Source of the DNA: Polytrichum commune
Lineage: Eukaryota > Streptophyta > Polytrichopsida > Polytrichales > Polytrichaceae
Reading direction: 5' to 3'
Length of the DNA: 64,000 nt
Assembly (NCBI GenBank): GCA_950295325.1
Contig: OX485806.1
Span: 17,360,001 to 17,424,000 of the forward strand
How positions within the stretch are numbered: the first letter of the stretch is position 1; every line of letters begins with the position of its first letter. A program made the translations under genes and the position numbers. The notes under the pieces were generated by a model that saw only the letters and a list, made by a program, of their open reading frames with translations, had not been told where the DNA came from and did not search any database. This document shows, one piece after another, positions 48,206 through 60,057 of the stretch.

Positions 48206-49389
48206 GCAGACGATATGCTACCCCCTACGAGCTTTTCGGGGGGGGGGGGGGAATATTCTGTCAGGGGGCAGCCCCCGACATTTTTCCTGCACCCGCCCGA
48301 AAACTGCTGCCCGCCCGCCCGATTTCAAAAAAACTAGTGTACTTGCATTTTTGAAGGCTACTTGTCCACAAATCCCATATTGAGTGCACTTCATTTTCAA
48401 GGTCTCAAATGCAATATATATGTTTACTTCCATTGAGTAAATAAGCAATTGACTAGATTTCATTTTCAAAGTGAAACCGTCAATAAAGCATGTAATTAAC
48501 TTGGAAGTCAAAAATATTACAAAATCCTCATTACCACTGAGGTTATAATTTTTGTCACTTACAATTGAAAGGGACTTTGTCATTCTAAAATGAAACTAAA
48601 ATTTATGGTTTATTTTTATATTTTTATAATATATTTAATACCTTCTACTATTACAAAGTTTTCATATGCATTTAAACTAGTTAAGTAAGATTGAATGCAA
48701 CTAAGTCTAATAATTTCTGATTAATCCTAATTATAGAAACACAGAAGGACACTATATAGGGTGTAGTACACGGCTTTGGACATCGAGGAACACATAAGCA
48801 CTGTGAAGAACATGGATGTCATTCATCGTCCTTCATCGTCCTTCATCGTTTTTCATGTGTCCTTCATCGTCGCGAATATGTTAGACTTAGTTGCATTCAA
48901 TCTTACTTAACTAGTTTAAATGCATATGAAAACTTTGTGATAGTAGAAGGTATTAACTATATTGTAAATTATATAAAAATAAAAAAATAAATCATAAATT
49001 TTAGTTTCATTTTAGAATGACAAAGTCCCTTCAATTGTAAGTGACAAAAATTATAACCTCAGCGGTAATGAGGATTTTGTAATATTTTTGACTTCCAAGT
49101 TAATTACATGCTTTATTGACGGTTTCACTTTGAAAATGAAATCTAGTCAATTGCTTATTTACTCAATGGAAGTGAACATATATATTGGATTTGAGACCTT
49201 GAAAATGAAGTGCACTCAATATGGGATTTGTGGACAAGTAGCCTTCAAAAATGCAAGTACACTAGTTTTTTCGAAATCGGGTGGGCGGGCAGCAGTTTTC
49301 AGGCGGGTGCAGAAAAAATGTCGGGGGCTGCCCCCTGACAGAATATTCCCCCCCCCCGAAAAGCTCGTAGGGGGTAGCATATCGTCTGC
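48206..49389. mobile_element. 1.18-kb foldback element with 11-bp target duplication
   Basis: The element starts GCAGACGATATGCTACCCCC and ends with its exact complement. CCTTTCCTCAT lies directly outside both ends (48195-48205 and 49390-49400). The left arm 48206-48710 and right arm 48881-49389 pair for ~505 bp at roughly 95% identity, leaving a ~170-bp loop. The arms contain a poly-G/poly-C run of different length (14 G against 10 C). Long terminal repeats and a 9-11-bp target duplication fit a Mutator-type or foldback element without a transposase. The open frames at 48218-48583 and 49088-49450 are the same arm sequence read twice. Confidence 0.85.
48821..48870. repeat. 10-bp tandem repeat in the foldback loop
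   Basis: (A/C)TTCATCGT(C/T) units repeat at least four times, one of them interrupted by TTTCATGTGT. Confidence 0.8.
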
Positions 49390-49400
49390 CCTTTCCTCAT

Positions 49401-49849
49401 ATCGTAGTTCTCTAGTAGCTTGGGCACCTTTCATCCTAATAATTCATTAAAGTGTAAAAGTAAGTTAGGCAGCCCAAAAAATAATATTGAAAATTGGGAA
49501 TATTCAACAAAAAAATAAAAAACAAGTTAGACATTCATTCCCGTTTGCTTGTCTCATTCCCATTTTTTATGGTAGTGAATCAACATGACTTGTAGAGCAA
49601 ATTTATGCTTGTATTGTTTTTAGATCATGAGTAAGATTGATGTTGTGCAAAGACACTATTGAAGTTATTTGATGATACTTTGTTGGTTTCCACTGAATGT
49701 CACTTGCATTATTGTGATTTTAGGCACTCTTTGAATTATTATTTTTTTCTAGGGGGGGGGGGGGGGAGGGGACTCTCAACGAAATTAATTTCCTAGAAAT
49801 TTAGGCACCTTTAAGTTAATTATATTTCTACCCAAGTTGCTAGAGAGCT
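49401..49849. other. No gene seen; G15 run
   Basis: AT-rich apart from fifteen G at 49752-49766. Confidence 0.5.
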
Positions 49850-50960
49850 ACGGTAATTTTTGGGGCCCATGTGATGCTTATATGAACATCAATGCACGCG
49901 CATGTTATCGCTCCTCCACTACACGGGCTTTATTATTTTCGAAACTAAATTTAATATACACTTTGAGTCCACAAACTCCACATCTATGTTGCAACGACCA
50001 CTCTTCCATAGAGATTGGTACTCCAACTCATTTTATTGTACTCTCATGCTTGCCCAAAAAAAACCAACACTATTAAATTCCAACATAAACTAGCATCCTT
50101 TAATATTACTGCCCTCCCCCAACCCCAACACCCCTTCAAAACCATATACTCTCTTATGTCGAATTCCCAAAAAATACCACACCAAATCCCCCATTATTAA
50201 AGCAACATCATTATGTAAATGGGGCACCAATAAACCAATTTATTAGTTCCTTTGTACATGGTTCCAACCCCACTCCTATTCCAAATGGATCCTAGAAAAA
50301 GATCTTTTTAACATTGATAATGTTTCCTATAACCACCACCTTCTCCTCCTCACTTGTCATTGTCACCAAATAACACAAGACCAAATTTGACAAAACATCA
50401 GATCCACTTACTCGCTAGCACAACGCCGAGAGAGACGTTACATCAACCATGTTCTCCACGTCCCTCACCTTACACTATCAACTTAAGAATGCAACCCCAA
50501 TAAAGATATCATCACCACCCAACCCACCATCCAAATTCATCCCCCTTCCAGCCAATTACACAATCATACATGAGCCTACCAAACATCCATCCCTCGTGAC
50601 CGACTTTTTTGGGTAATGGGAGTGTTTCTCTAGTTCCATACCCTCCATGTCCCCTACTCTACAACCGCCCCCATAAATCTTTGCCATTGAACTACTCCTC
50701 ATGATTCAAAGATATATCACCATACTCCCTTGCAAACCCCCTAACCATCCATTAACTCTTAACATGCATCATTCCTTACCAAATCTCATCCTTCGCCCCT
50801 TTCTCTACAATCTTAATATCACTCACTCTTATTTTCCATCTCCCCTATATATGCCCCCTCCAATTTACTTAATATTATTCCCCTCATCATACTCAATTCC
50901 ATGGGCCCTACTTTCTTCTACCAATGGGTACGAATTTCTATTAGCCCCCCAACTTTAGAC
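49850..50960 (+). pseudogene. Probable 5' part of the C-rich LINE
   Basis: The composition (very low G, high C and A on the plus strand) is identical to that of the LINE segment at 52451-54290. Shifted frames give LINE-like phrases between the endonuclease and RT regions, for example FNIDNVSYNHHLLLLTCHCH (~50312), RERRYINHVLHVPHLTLS (~50428) and PRDRLFWVMGVFL (~50597), heavily broken by stops. I could not locate the catalytic RT box, so the call rests on composition, context and general appearance. Confidence 0.4.
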
Positions 50961-52450
50961 TATGGTCTCCCACAAACTTATAACTAACTATGAACTTATA
51001 CACTCGTGCCCTTCATATTCATGGTCCAACCATGGTGATTTAAAATTCTTATCGTGTGTTTAACTAAGACGGCAATCGCCAATGCAATCTGAGTTTGAAT
51101 ACAAACATCTCTATAACCTCAAGAATGTGTACTACATTGTGTTTATGTCTATGACAATTAGCACTAGGCAATGTACTTTGTCATTAAGAAGAGATTAGTT
51201 TCCACTTTATCATTTGAAGAATAATTGCTCATCTCACAAATTTTTTATTTGAAAATAATTAATTTCTTCCCCTTTCCTTTACAGAAGATTCTTGGCTACA
51301 TGATGAAACAATGGACCACTCTCATTGTTTCAACATAAGGGTGTCACTATGTTTCTAGACAATAGGTTTCCCCCTTTGACAACAATACACACTCAAGGCA
51401 TCACACTCTGACTTCTCTGAGAGTAGATTATTGCCTCTAACAATTTAACTTTGTAAGGTTCCCACTACTCTTGTCTCAAGTAAATCGCTAGTTCAATCAC
51501 TCAAAACGTTATGTCACATCCATCTTCACATCACACTATAATCTCTCGTTCAAACATCAACACTTAGTCTAGAGACTCAAACTCCCCCCTTTCTCTTTGT
51601 GAATACTCAGTTACACTATTCTCAATAGTCACGCTGATGAACAATTCTATTTCATAAGGCTATTTATCACAAATAATCTATCACTCAATTTTCACAACTT
51701 GTCATACTCAACCCCGGTTCAGTAACTTCCCTTAGTTTTAACAAATCGTCACATCATGTCCACTCAATCACATACCATGATAAAAACACGATCTCTAGCA
51801 CATACTATTCATTTATTTATCCTCAACCAACCAACCTTGCAAGATTGTATGCTAGGTCCGTCCAAAATTCAAAAGACTTTGCTTTATCAACCAATAGCAA
51901 CTCATACAATGTCATTCAACTTAAAACTGATTTGTTGTCCTCAATACATTAGTTAAATGTTTGTCCTAGATAATCTTACCACATTTAGCCACACAACAAA
52001 AGGAACAATCTCACAAATAATAGGGGCTTCACACCCGATTGCTTCAATCAAACAATGGTGATTATACAATTTAATCCAAAAAAATATTCACTCTCATCCT
52101 AAGAGGGATTTCTAATTCAGAAAGTTGTTCTTGAGTCTACTATGATTGATTGTCGACTATGGCCTACATTGAGATATAGGGAAGAGGAGGTTGGTAATTT
52201 GACCACAAGGGGCACATGTGTTCATAGCCATATTTACAAATTCAACTTCATTTTCTCACATGCTTATTGTCCCTACACTAAACCCTCTCCTAATCTCAAC
52301 CAATAGTCATAATTTTTTACTTTTGGAATTACTAACCTCCTTTCAATGAAGTAAGACTAAATTTTAGTTTTCTTATTATTTCCCACTCTTGAAAGGAATT
52401 TCTAACTAAAAATAAACCAAATTTCAAGAAGATACCTTGTTGGACAAAAA
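50961..52450. other. Possible insertion between the two LINE parts
   Basis: No coding similarity seen. Phrases such as GGGGCTTCACACCC (52022) recur in 57900-58150 (GGGCTTCACACCC), suggesting that both belong to one unidentified repeat. Confidence 0.35.
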
Positions 52451-54263
52451 CATTTAATGACACCCTCACAACCTATCTCTTCTCGTCATCCCCCATGACA
52501 ATTGGTCCCATAACCCTCGATATCATGAACCACCCGAATGTACACCATGTCATCACCATCCCCCACCAACAATGCAATACACCCCCAAAATGAACCTACC
52601 CACATATTACACCACCAAAGAACCACAATCAATTACAATCATATATATATCCATCAATCTCCACTATGTATCCCTTCACAATTTCCATTATATCCACATG
52701 CCACATGTTCGCACTTCAATATCCATCACGTATCATACAAGCCCCCCCCCCCCCCCCCCCATTTCATCTTCATATCACACATGGCAAAACATCCCACCTC
52801 ACCGCCTCCTCTACCCACTAGGACCCCCCCCCTTTACCCCCATCCATCACAACCCTTTGCCCACTCAAATACTCCCTACAAAATGCATACTACACCAATG
52901 ATACCTTTACACCCCCAAACTAGGAGGGTCACAGTAATATTGTTGATTTTGGTGTCTTTAATGGCCCTACTCACACCTCCATCGAGGCTAAACTACCAAG
53001 ATATCCAAACATCCTTCGTGCCAAATTATACGCAATTCTATTTGCATATCGACACACTAAAAACCTTACCATCAGTGTCTTCATATTCATTGATAGCCTT
53101 AATGGGATTTACCTTCTCCATAATTATATAAACCACCCATCCTCCCAACACAACCACCCAAATAAACTTCTAGTAGCCACTATATAATTTTCAATACATA
53201 AAATCATGTTCCAAAAAGTTTGAGCGCATAACAATATTTTTGGTAATGATAAAGCCAACAAACTTGTCGAACAAGGGGCCAACCGTGACTCTATATGTAT
53301 GGACCTCACCCCATTCCACCTCATAGGCAATTGAATACCTTAGTATCCCACCAAAACCCCTACTTCCACCCAACATGATGGCTCAATTCAAAATATTTAA
53401 CGATATATGGAAAACAAACATCATAGTTCACAAATCTCCTATGCATTCGTCACCTTCCCCCATTGATTCTAAATGGTTACATAACACAACCATACATCGA
53501 CCACAGTCCAACCTTTTTTGGAATTCAAAGGTTGCCTCCAATGCTCAAATCATTTAAGTCTTTAAATTCCGCTATGGCAGATACTTGGGTAGCCAAAATA
53601 TACAACAAATTTTCAACATCTCACTCCACCCCCTTTCCATTTTTTTCCGCCTTAAGCAAAACAATACATGCCTACATTTCCTTTCATGTTGCACAAACAA
53701 ACATGTCAACACCTTTCACACCAACATACATAATGAAGTTGTTCATGCACTTGCCACCATCCCTATTGCGTCGCTACATTTTTATACATGTTGGCACTTA
53801 CAACAACCGCCCCAAATAACACAATGTCCTCTTTGCTACTTCCTTGCACATATTTCCTCCCCCGTTGCAAATGCCTAGCCCGCCTAGACCAAGGATCTTA
53901 TGCATCAAAGGTAAATCACCCATCAATAACCCAACATTCCTCCCTTCTCCAAATGTCACCATGCAATTTATTAAATTTACATATTGCAATGACAAATACA
54001 CTGAAAATGCCATCACTTAGAAACATGACAAATATGATGTTCTCATCCCCTACCTTCAATGTTTGGGTTGGACTACCCTTCCTCCCATTATTATCATTGT
54101 TGGCATTGGAGGTACCATTCACAAACCGTCAACAACACATCTCCTTGATATGGAAATCCCTTACACTAGAATTGAAGTTCTCATGGGAATCATTGAATAC
54201 CTAACATACATGGTCCTCAACAAGCAAAAAACTAGAGAAATGCCAAACCCCTATTCCCTTGCA

Positions 54264-54290
<27 letters not shown>
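52451..54290 (+). pseudogene. LINE with RNase H domain and C-terminal CPLC zinc motif
   Basis: The frame 52924-53334 is interrupted only by three stops (53185 TAA, ~53221 TGA, ~53332 TGA) and encodes an RNase H domain. ILRAKLYAILFAYRH corresponds to the RAELYAI helix with the catalytic Glu changed to Lys. VFIFIDSLNGIYLLHNYI keeps the catalytic Asp. AHNNIFGNDKANKLVEQGA keeps the last Asp (GND). The TGA after QKV is a likely CGA-to-TGA change. Downstream, ITQCPLCYFLAHISS (~53815) is the start of the zinc motif that ends such proteins. RNase H LINEs of this arrangement occur in many algae and plants. The 197-codon frame 52538-53131 is in a different frame and not the protein. Very low G on this strand marks the whole element. 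Confidence 0.65.

Positions 54291-54291
<1 letters not shown>
54264..54291. repeat. (AT)14 microsatellite
   Basis: Uninterrupted alternating AT, at the likely 3' limit of the LINE. Confidence 0.95.
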
Positions 54292-54294
<3 letters not shown>

Positions 54295-56196
54295 TTAAAT
54301 CATTACTCTCGTCCCCTTTGTATCCACCTATTGCGAAATAGGAATCATTCCATCTTCTTTTTACATTGTTTGATGGCAATATTATGAAGATGGCTAACAT
54401 ACTAGCTTTACGTCGGTCAACCAACATTGTTTTTATTTTATCTTATTTTCATCTGTTATTAAAGTGAAGATGGTTGTGCTTATTAAATGGTCATATAGGA
54501 TCCCTCATTTATGTTATTATTTGAATCTCCAATGGTCATCATATTTTGAGCATGCAATCCAATTTTTTTTGGACACAAAACATTTGGAATTTATTTTTAA
54601 AGCCACACCAAATCACACAACACTCAAATATGTGGACAATGGAGAATCTAGAAAATGTGTTATACTACAAGGAACATATCTTAATAGATTTTAGTTCACA
54701 AGTACAAAAAGACTCACATTTCACTTTAAGCATTTGAACTGAATAACAACTATAGATGATGACTAAGTTTGGTCATAATAATATTTTATCAGTTACTGCC
54801 ACATTTGGGATTTTTTTAATATGCAATACTAGATACTTTGAAAGACAACCTAACACTAAAAATAAAAGGATGTGCATGATTTACATATTTAAAAGATAAC
54901 CCAATACTAAAAAATGTTGATTGTGTAGGATTTACACCTTTAAAGGATAACCCTCAAACTAAAGAAAATTGAATGTGCATAACTTAGACAATCGAATGAA
55001 ATCATTAATTTTTTTTTTATCATTAGTGCATATATCTAGAAAACTAAAGAATATATGTGTTTTGTTTTTGTTGTTGGGTTCCAATTAAGAAAACCACACA
55101 AGGAAGACCAAATGAGTGTCAGGTGTTACATCTAGGGATCACCATTAAGTTAATTGATAGATCACAAGGGAATTAAGATAAATTTAGGACAACAAACCTA
55201 GGGAAAATGACTTCTAGAATGAATTTTAGGACATGTTTAATTAAGGTTGAAGGTCACTCACGGCAGTATATGCAATTGCTTAGTCACTCCCTTACAACCC
55301 ACTCTCGTCAGTATCATCACTCTTATGGTGATTTGGCAATACAAAGAGTCACAACTCAACAACGGTCTTTTGAGTGCGCCATAGTCTTATGCACACAAGA
55401 CCATAGCTCCTTGTTTTAGTCCATAGTCTCTTCCAATAGTACTCAAGGACCATAGGCCATACCACATATTAGATAACACTGCCACTCTATTGCTATTACA
55501 TTCCTGTAATTACAATTTGAATTAATTAAACTTAGTGTTATTATGTTCAATCTCCTCTTATTACTTCAGAATTGGCAAAACAACGTTCAATTTAATATTT
55601 TCTAAATTAAGTTGTTATAATTTGCAAAAGTCTAGATACAAGTGACACGAGCTAAACGAACCGGAACTAAGCGAATGAGTCTAATCGCTAGGACCATAGT
55701 TTGAGTGCCAACCATAGTCTCAATAACCATATCCAAGTAACGAGTCTCAAAGGAAGGCCATAGCCTTAGTAGCAGTCACTAGTAACCAGTAAGCGTTTTG
55801 TTCTTGAAGACATACCTGATCCCTTTTCCTTATATGTTGGCTTTTGGCTTCCCTCCCAAGCAATATGGGATAAATCAAGTTGTCGGGTAGAGAGGGTTCC
55901 GCCTTGGGAAAGCACTGGGCTTTTGGCTGCAACTGGACTTGTTTACCGGACCGTCGAATCTTCTAGTCTTCAAGAGTCATGGTATTCAGTTTCTTCAAGT
56001 CTTCAAACTCTTTCCCATCGACCTATCCTGTTGCGGCTCTATATGGGTCAAGGGTAAGGGTAGGGTGATAAGATACCACAGGCCTCGGACGGGTAAAACG
56101 GGACGTCAGAACACGAGCTGACGTCCGAAAGATTGGCTCCTAAACTTTCAAACCCACGGTGACCAGCAATCGCGCCTCACCAATGGGAACGACAGA
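54292..56196. other. No gene seen
   Basis: It contains the 51-bp tandem array at 54834-54988. Short frames without motifs. Confidence 0.5.
54834..54988. repeat. 51-52-bp tandem repeat, three units
   Basis: Units start at 54834, 54885 and 54937. Each runs (T/C)TT.AAAG(A/G)(T/C)AACC..A(A/C)ACTAAA then TGTG(C/T)A and a TTACA/TTAGA end. Confidence 0.8.
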
Positions 56197-56288
56197 AAAC
56201 AACCTTGTGGGTCATTAATCCCACTTCGTTGTCACAAACATGAAACAACCTTGTGGGTCATCAATCCTACTTCGTTGTCACAAACATG
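56197..56288. repeat. 46-bp tandem duplication
   Basis: AAACAACCTTGTGGGTCAT..TTCGTTGTCACAAACATG is present twice in direct contact with two mismatches, so it is recent. Confidence 0.95.
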
Positions 56289-56810
56289 AAATGGGGGTTT
56301 GTGGTTTCCCACATAATCCGCAACAAATTTACGATGAAAAATACAAATGCAACTAGCCTCCGAAACCGGCTTGGAATCACAAAAAAAACACAACGAACAA
56401 CGCTCTTGAGTCTTGTGAAGTTCTCAAATCTTCAAATTTGTCCGTCTTCTATGGTCGGTCGAAGCCTCGGCTCTTCTTTTTTAAGAACCAACAAACCTCC
56501 CTCCACTCAAACTAGCACAGATTTCGATTGCTAACTTCAAAACAAACAAGTGATATCACTCTTAAAGAAACAACTTTTTGAATCACAATTCCTTAGTATT
56601 TTATTTCAAAATTCCTCTCAACACAACACACACCATGCTTCAAATCAAGTCCCTTCTTCTCTACAACCTCCTCAATACCATAATAACACCACACCTCTCA
56701 TCTTCACAATGTCTCTCTCTCCTCAATGCCCGAGACAAAGTTCCATCTTATCCCCATCACATGGCTTCTAATCACCTATTGGTCCAAAGTAACTCAAGAT
56801 AACTAAAAGG

Positions 56811-57008
56811 CAAGAGTAACTATGAGTAAACAAAAAGGTAATCTATTTCTATCCTTTAGTAAAGGTAACTAAGAATAAACTATGAGTAGACATAAAGGTA
56901 ATCTATTGCTATCCTTTAGTAAAGGTAACTAAGAGTAACTATGAGTAAACATAAAGGTAATCTATTTCTATTCTTTAGCATAGGTAACTAAGAGTAACCT
57001 ATGGGTAC
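56811..57008. repeat. ~60-bp tandem repeat, about 3.4 units
   Basis: GGTAACTAAGAGTAACTATG followed by AGTAAACATAAAGGTAATCT and TATTGCTATCCTTTAGTAAA recurs three times and then partially. Units are >90% alike. Confidence 0.9.
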
Positions 57009-59640
57009 TAAAATCACAATGCAATTCTAAATACGTACACATCTATACAGTGTACGTATTTACATTACGACAACGTCCGGCCCGCCCGCAGCAAACTCCA
57101 TTTACGCGCGACCCCTTTCTTCTCCTCCGGTCAACATCAATGTCTCTTCTTCTTCCTATAATTACTTCACTCGTTCTATAATCATACTCATAATTGTGAG
57201 ACTAAGCTGCCGCACTACCTCCACAATTCTAACAAAGAACTCCATAGATGCCGAATCACATCCAAGCTTTCCGTCATCACGAATCGGAAATTACCCTTTT
57301 TGACAGAAAGAGTAGGCCATCACTGTAACTTTCTTACTTTTCAGACCGCATCCAATTTCTTATTGGAGAATCCCTCTCTCATATACGTTTCGGCATTCCT
57401 GGCGAAGATGATTTACTGGCACTTTCATGAGCAGAACCGTCGAACATTCTGCCACACTGATCAATTTCATCTAACTCATCACCGTGCTCTACAACATTGT
57501 AAGCTATGTATTTGAACATGTTACTCAAGGGATAATCATATTTAACATCGAAATTTTCCCTCTATAAACGCTAGGCGCTGCGAGAGAATTCCCAACTTGA
57601 TTTCCTCCCTCAATTCAAACATCTCTCACACATGTATTTCATCCCGACTACCTTATTTGATTTGAACTCCTCTTGTTGAAATCATAGAAAGGAAACATGC
57701 ATTTACCCACGTTGGAATTTCACATTCCATGCACAAATTGCGATCAAGAATCAAAATGTGATACTTGAGACATTTCAACTACTCCACGTAGTTTCAATTA
57801 TGATGCGTACTTATATCAGTCAAGACATAGTTAAAAGATTAAAACTCCACTGATTCATAACAAGATATGTATCCAAATAGGGCTCACAAATCAACTAAGG
57901 GCTTCACACCCAATCTCTAAAACTTAATTCTTCTCAAGGGTAAAAGTTGTACATAAAAGGACTCACTCTCTTCACGAGAGTAAGGTGTGTCACAATTCTT
58001 CCTGGACTCTTTCTTGACCAAGGAGTATATATCTTTGACTTAGTTTACTCACAAAGAACACCAAAGCCAGAAGTGTAATCAATGCACAAATATCATATAA
58101 AGTAGCTTCACAATATTATATTATGGAGAGTTAGGTGTACATAAAAAAGGGCTTCACACCCAGAAGATCTCACAAACTATAGTCTCATTTTTCAACAAGA
58201 CGATGAAGAGCTACCCTCTTCGCGAGTGGTAGTAATAATGATCCCCTTCCTTCTCTTTGACTATGATCATGGCCAACTTTTCTACACACAGAAAGTAACC
58301 GTCTTCCCAACCATTGTATCTGTTCATAGCCAGATACCTAAGTTTTTCTAATCAATCCCAAGACTATAGTCTCACCCAATTGACTCTTCAACTCTGGTCT
58401 ATGGTCATATTAGTTGGGAATAGTCATTTCCGCTATATCTTTACTATTTTTTCCATTTTTCACTATTCTTAAGTTCTAACCTTACTTCTGACCTTAAACC
58501 ACACTAAATTTCAAAAGTTTGTCTAATTTATCCAAAAAAAACGTCTCACAACATGTTTCTATTCCTTGCAACAATTTATTCTTTAAAAAAACATGGTCTA
58601 TATAAATGCATAATGTGAAGAATCATTCTTAATCACTCATTCAATGATGAATTTGAAACATACTCAAAATTTGTCTTTATACACTCCAAAAGTAATAACT
58701 TTTTGTTTACACCATATTACAAATATTCACTAATCAATTTTTAGATTCAATCTTCTTTCTAATTTTGTAACTTTGTCTCTATTGAATCGATTTGTTGCTT
58801 GTGCGCTATCTATGCTCCTTCATCACAACCTTCACGTTTCATTCCGTTTTCTTATGTATTCTTGTTTGAACTACTATGATTAATATGTTTATAATAATAC
58901 TCCTTATTTATATTGCATCGCTCATAATGTAGTTCAAAGTAAATCTCTATTCTAGTTTAATAAAAATCCCTACATAATGCAAACATTATTAGATCATATG
59001 GTATATAATATAATAAGTCTCTAATAACTTATGTTATTTATGTTATCATACTATTTATTTATTTAATACATATTTTAATGTAAAAATCGATTTATGTTTG
59101 TTTTACCTCACATAAGATACGAGGTCTAGATCTTAAGGCCTTTGTTAATTCCATTATGTTCTTCAATATATAAAGCCTGCATGTCCAATCCGAATTTTGT
59201 TCGGGTATATGTACTTGTATCAACGAGTGTGGAGACTATGCGATATTTTTCAAAATATCAATTGTATATATTTTTTTGTATATCACATTTTTGTAACGTG
59301 GACACATTTTTTGGAGCTTGCGTTAACATCAGTAATGATTATACAATAAAAGTGAAAGTTCTAATGCATTTTTAATACGAACACCTTCTAATGTTTCCTA
59401 CAAGATAAATGAACTATGAAAATGTTAATATCTAAGTCCGACAGCTTGCTGTACTTATTGTGCACGAAATCTACGAATATTTCTAGAGCATTCATCTATA
59501 CATTTTTCACGGATTGTGATGGTAGAATAAATATGCAAGGCACAGTCATATAACTATTGACATCTAATTGTAGATTGAGTCATGTCTTAATTCATTCTAA
59601 CATAAATAATATACATTCTTTGGACAACCTTCTAGGAGTA
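57009..59640. other. No gene seen
   Basis: Pyrimidine-rich phrases (GGGCTTCACACCC at 58149, ACTCTCTTCACGAGAGTAAG at ~57965, an inverted CTCTTCGCGAG at 58214) suggest LTR or transposon debris, but no domain or end was identified. The stretch 58860-59110 is extremely AT-rich. Confidence 0.4.
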
Positions 59641-60043
59641 AGTCTTCAGATTCCTCTAAAAGTCTTATAGAAGTTTTCCAAGTAGTTGATTGAAGTTGTT
59701 TAAAAACTTTCTAACTTTAATAGTTGGTGAAAATTCTTCTAGGAGCTTCTTAGGTCTAGGAATATATATAGTTGGTTGAAATCTTTTAGAAACTTCTTAG
59801 CTTTAGTAATTGATGAAAGTTATTTTAGAACTTCATAATTTTAGTAATTGTTGAAAATTTTACTAGAGTTTTTTAGTTTTATAAATATATATAAGAATGT
59901 AGACTAATAAGTTCTTCAGTCTTGACAACGCACCTCTTAGAGTTCTAGCTCACATTTCTTGGTGTTGTTCGCGTACTTGTCTTATTAATTCAATTTTTTG
60001 TTAGTTTCCGTCTTGAACATTTTTTTAGTTTTAAAAATATACA
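59640..60043 (+). mobile_element. Candidate 5' LTR (3' portion) of the copia element
   Basis: Position upstream of gag, a TATA-like TTTTATAAATATATATAA (59878-59895) and a degenerate CTAGAAGCTTCTTAG-type array before it are typical of copia LTRs. The tentative 3' limit is AATATACA just before the primer-site candidate. The left boundary is unknown. It could not be aligned to the 170 bp of 3' LTR visible at the window edge, so it remains unproven. Confidence 0.35.
59681..59885. repeat. Degenerate ~40-bp tandem array
   Basis: About five units follow the pattern AGTTG.TGAA....TTCT.GAA.CTTCTTA.TTTTAGTA (for example GTTGGTTGAAATCTTTTAGA and ATTGATGAAAGTTATTTTAG), 38-48 bp each, lying just upstream of the TATA-like sequence. 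Confidence 0.6.
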
Positions 60044-60057
60044 TTTGGTATTTCCGT
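60044..60057 (+). promoter_or_regulatory. Candidate copia primer-binding site
   Basis: TTTGGTATTTCCG begins like the TTGGTATCAGAGC complement of initiator tRNA-Met used by plant copia elements; the second half has drifted. A rival, GGTATCTAGACTC at 60193, belongs to a local ~65-bp duplication and is less likely. Confidence 0.3.

Noticed and set aside
48218-49450. Two 120-codon frames with the same protein sequence
   Set aside because: They are the two arms of one inverted repeat read outward; the end of each frame is the transposon terminal repeat, so they are not a gene pair.
52538-53131. 197-codon open frame, the longest in the window
   Set aside because: It lies in a different frame from the RNase H coding frame, is made of low-complexity Pro/His/Thr from the C-rich strand, and has no motif of its own.
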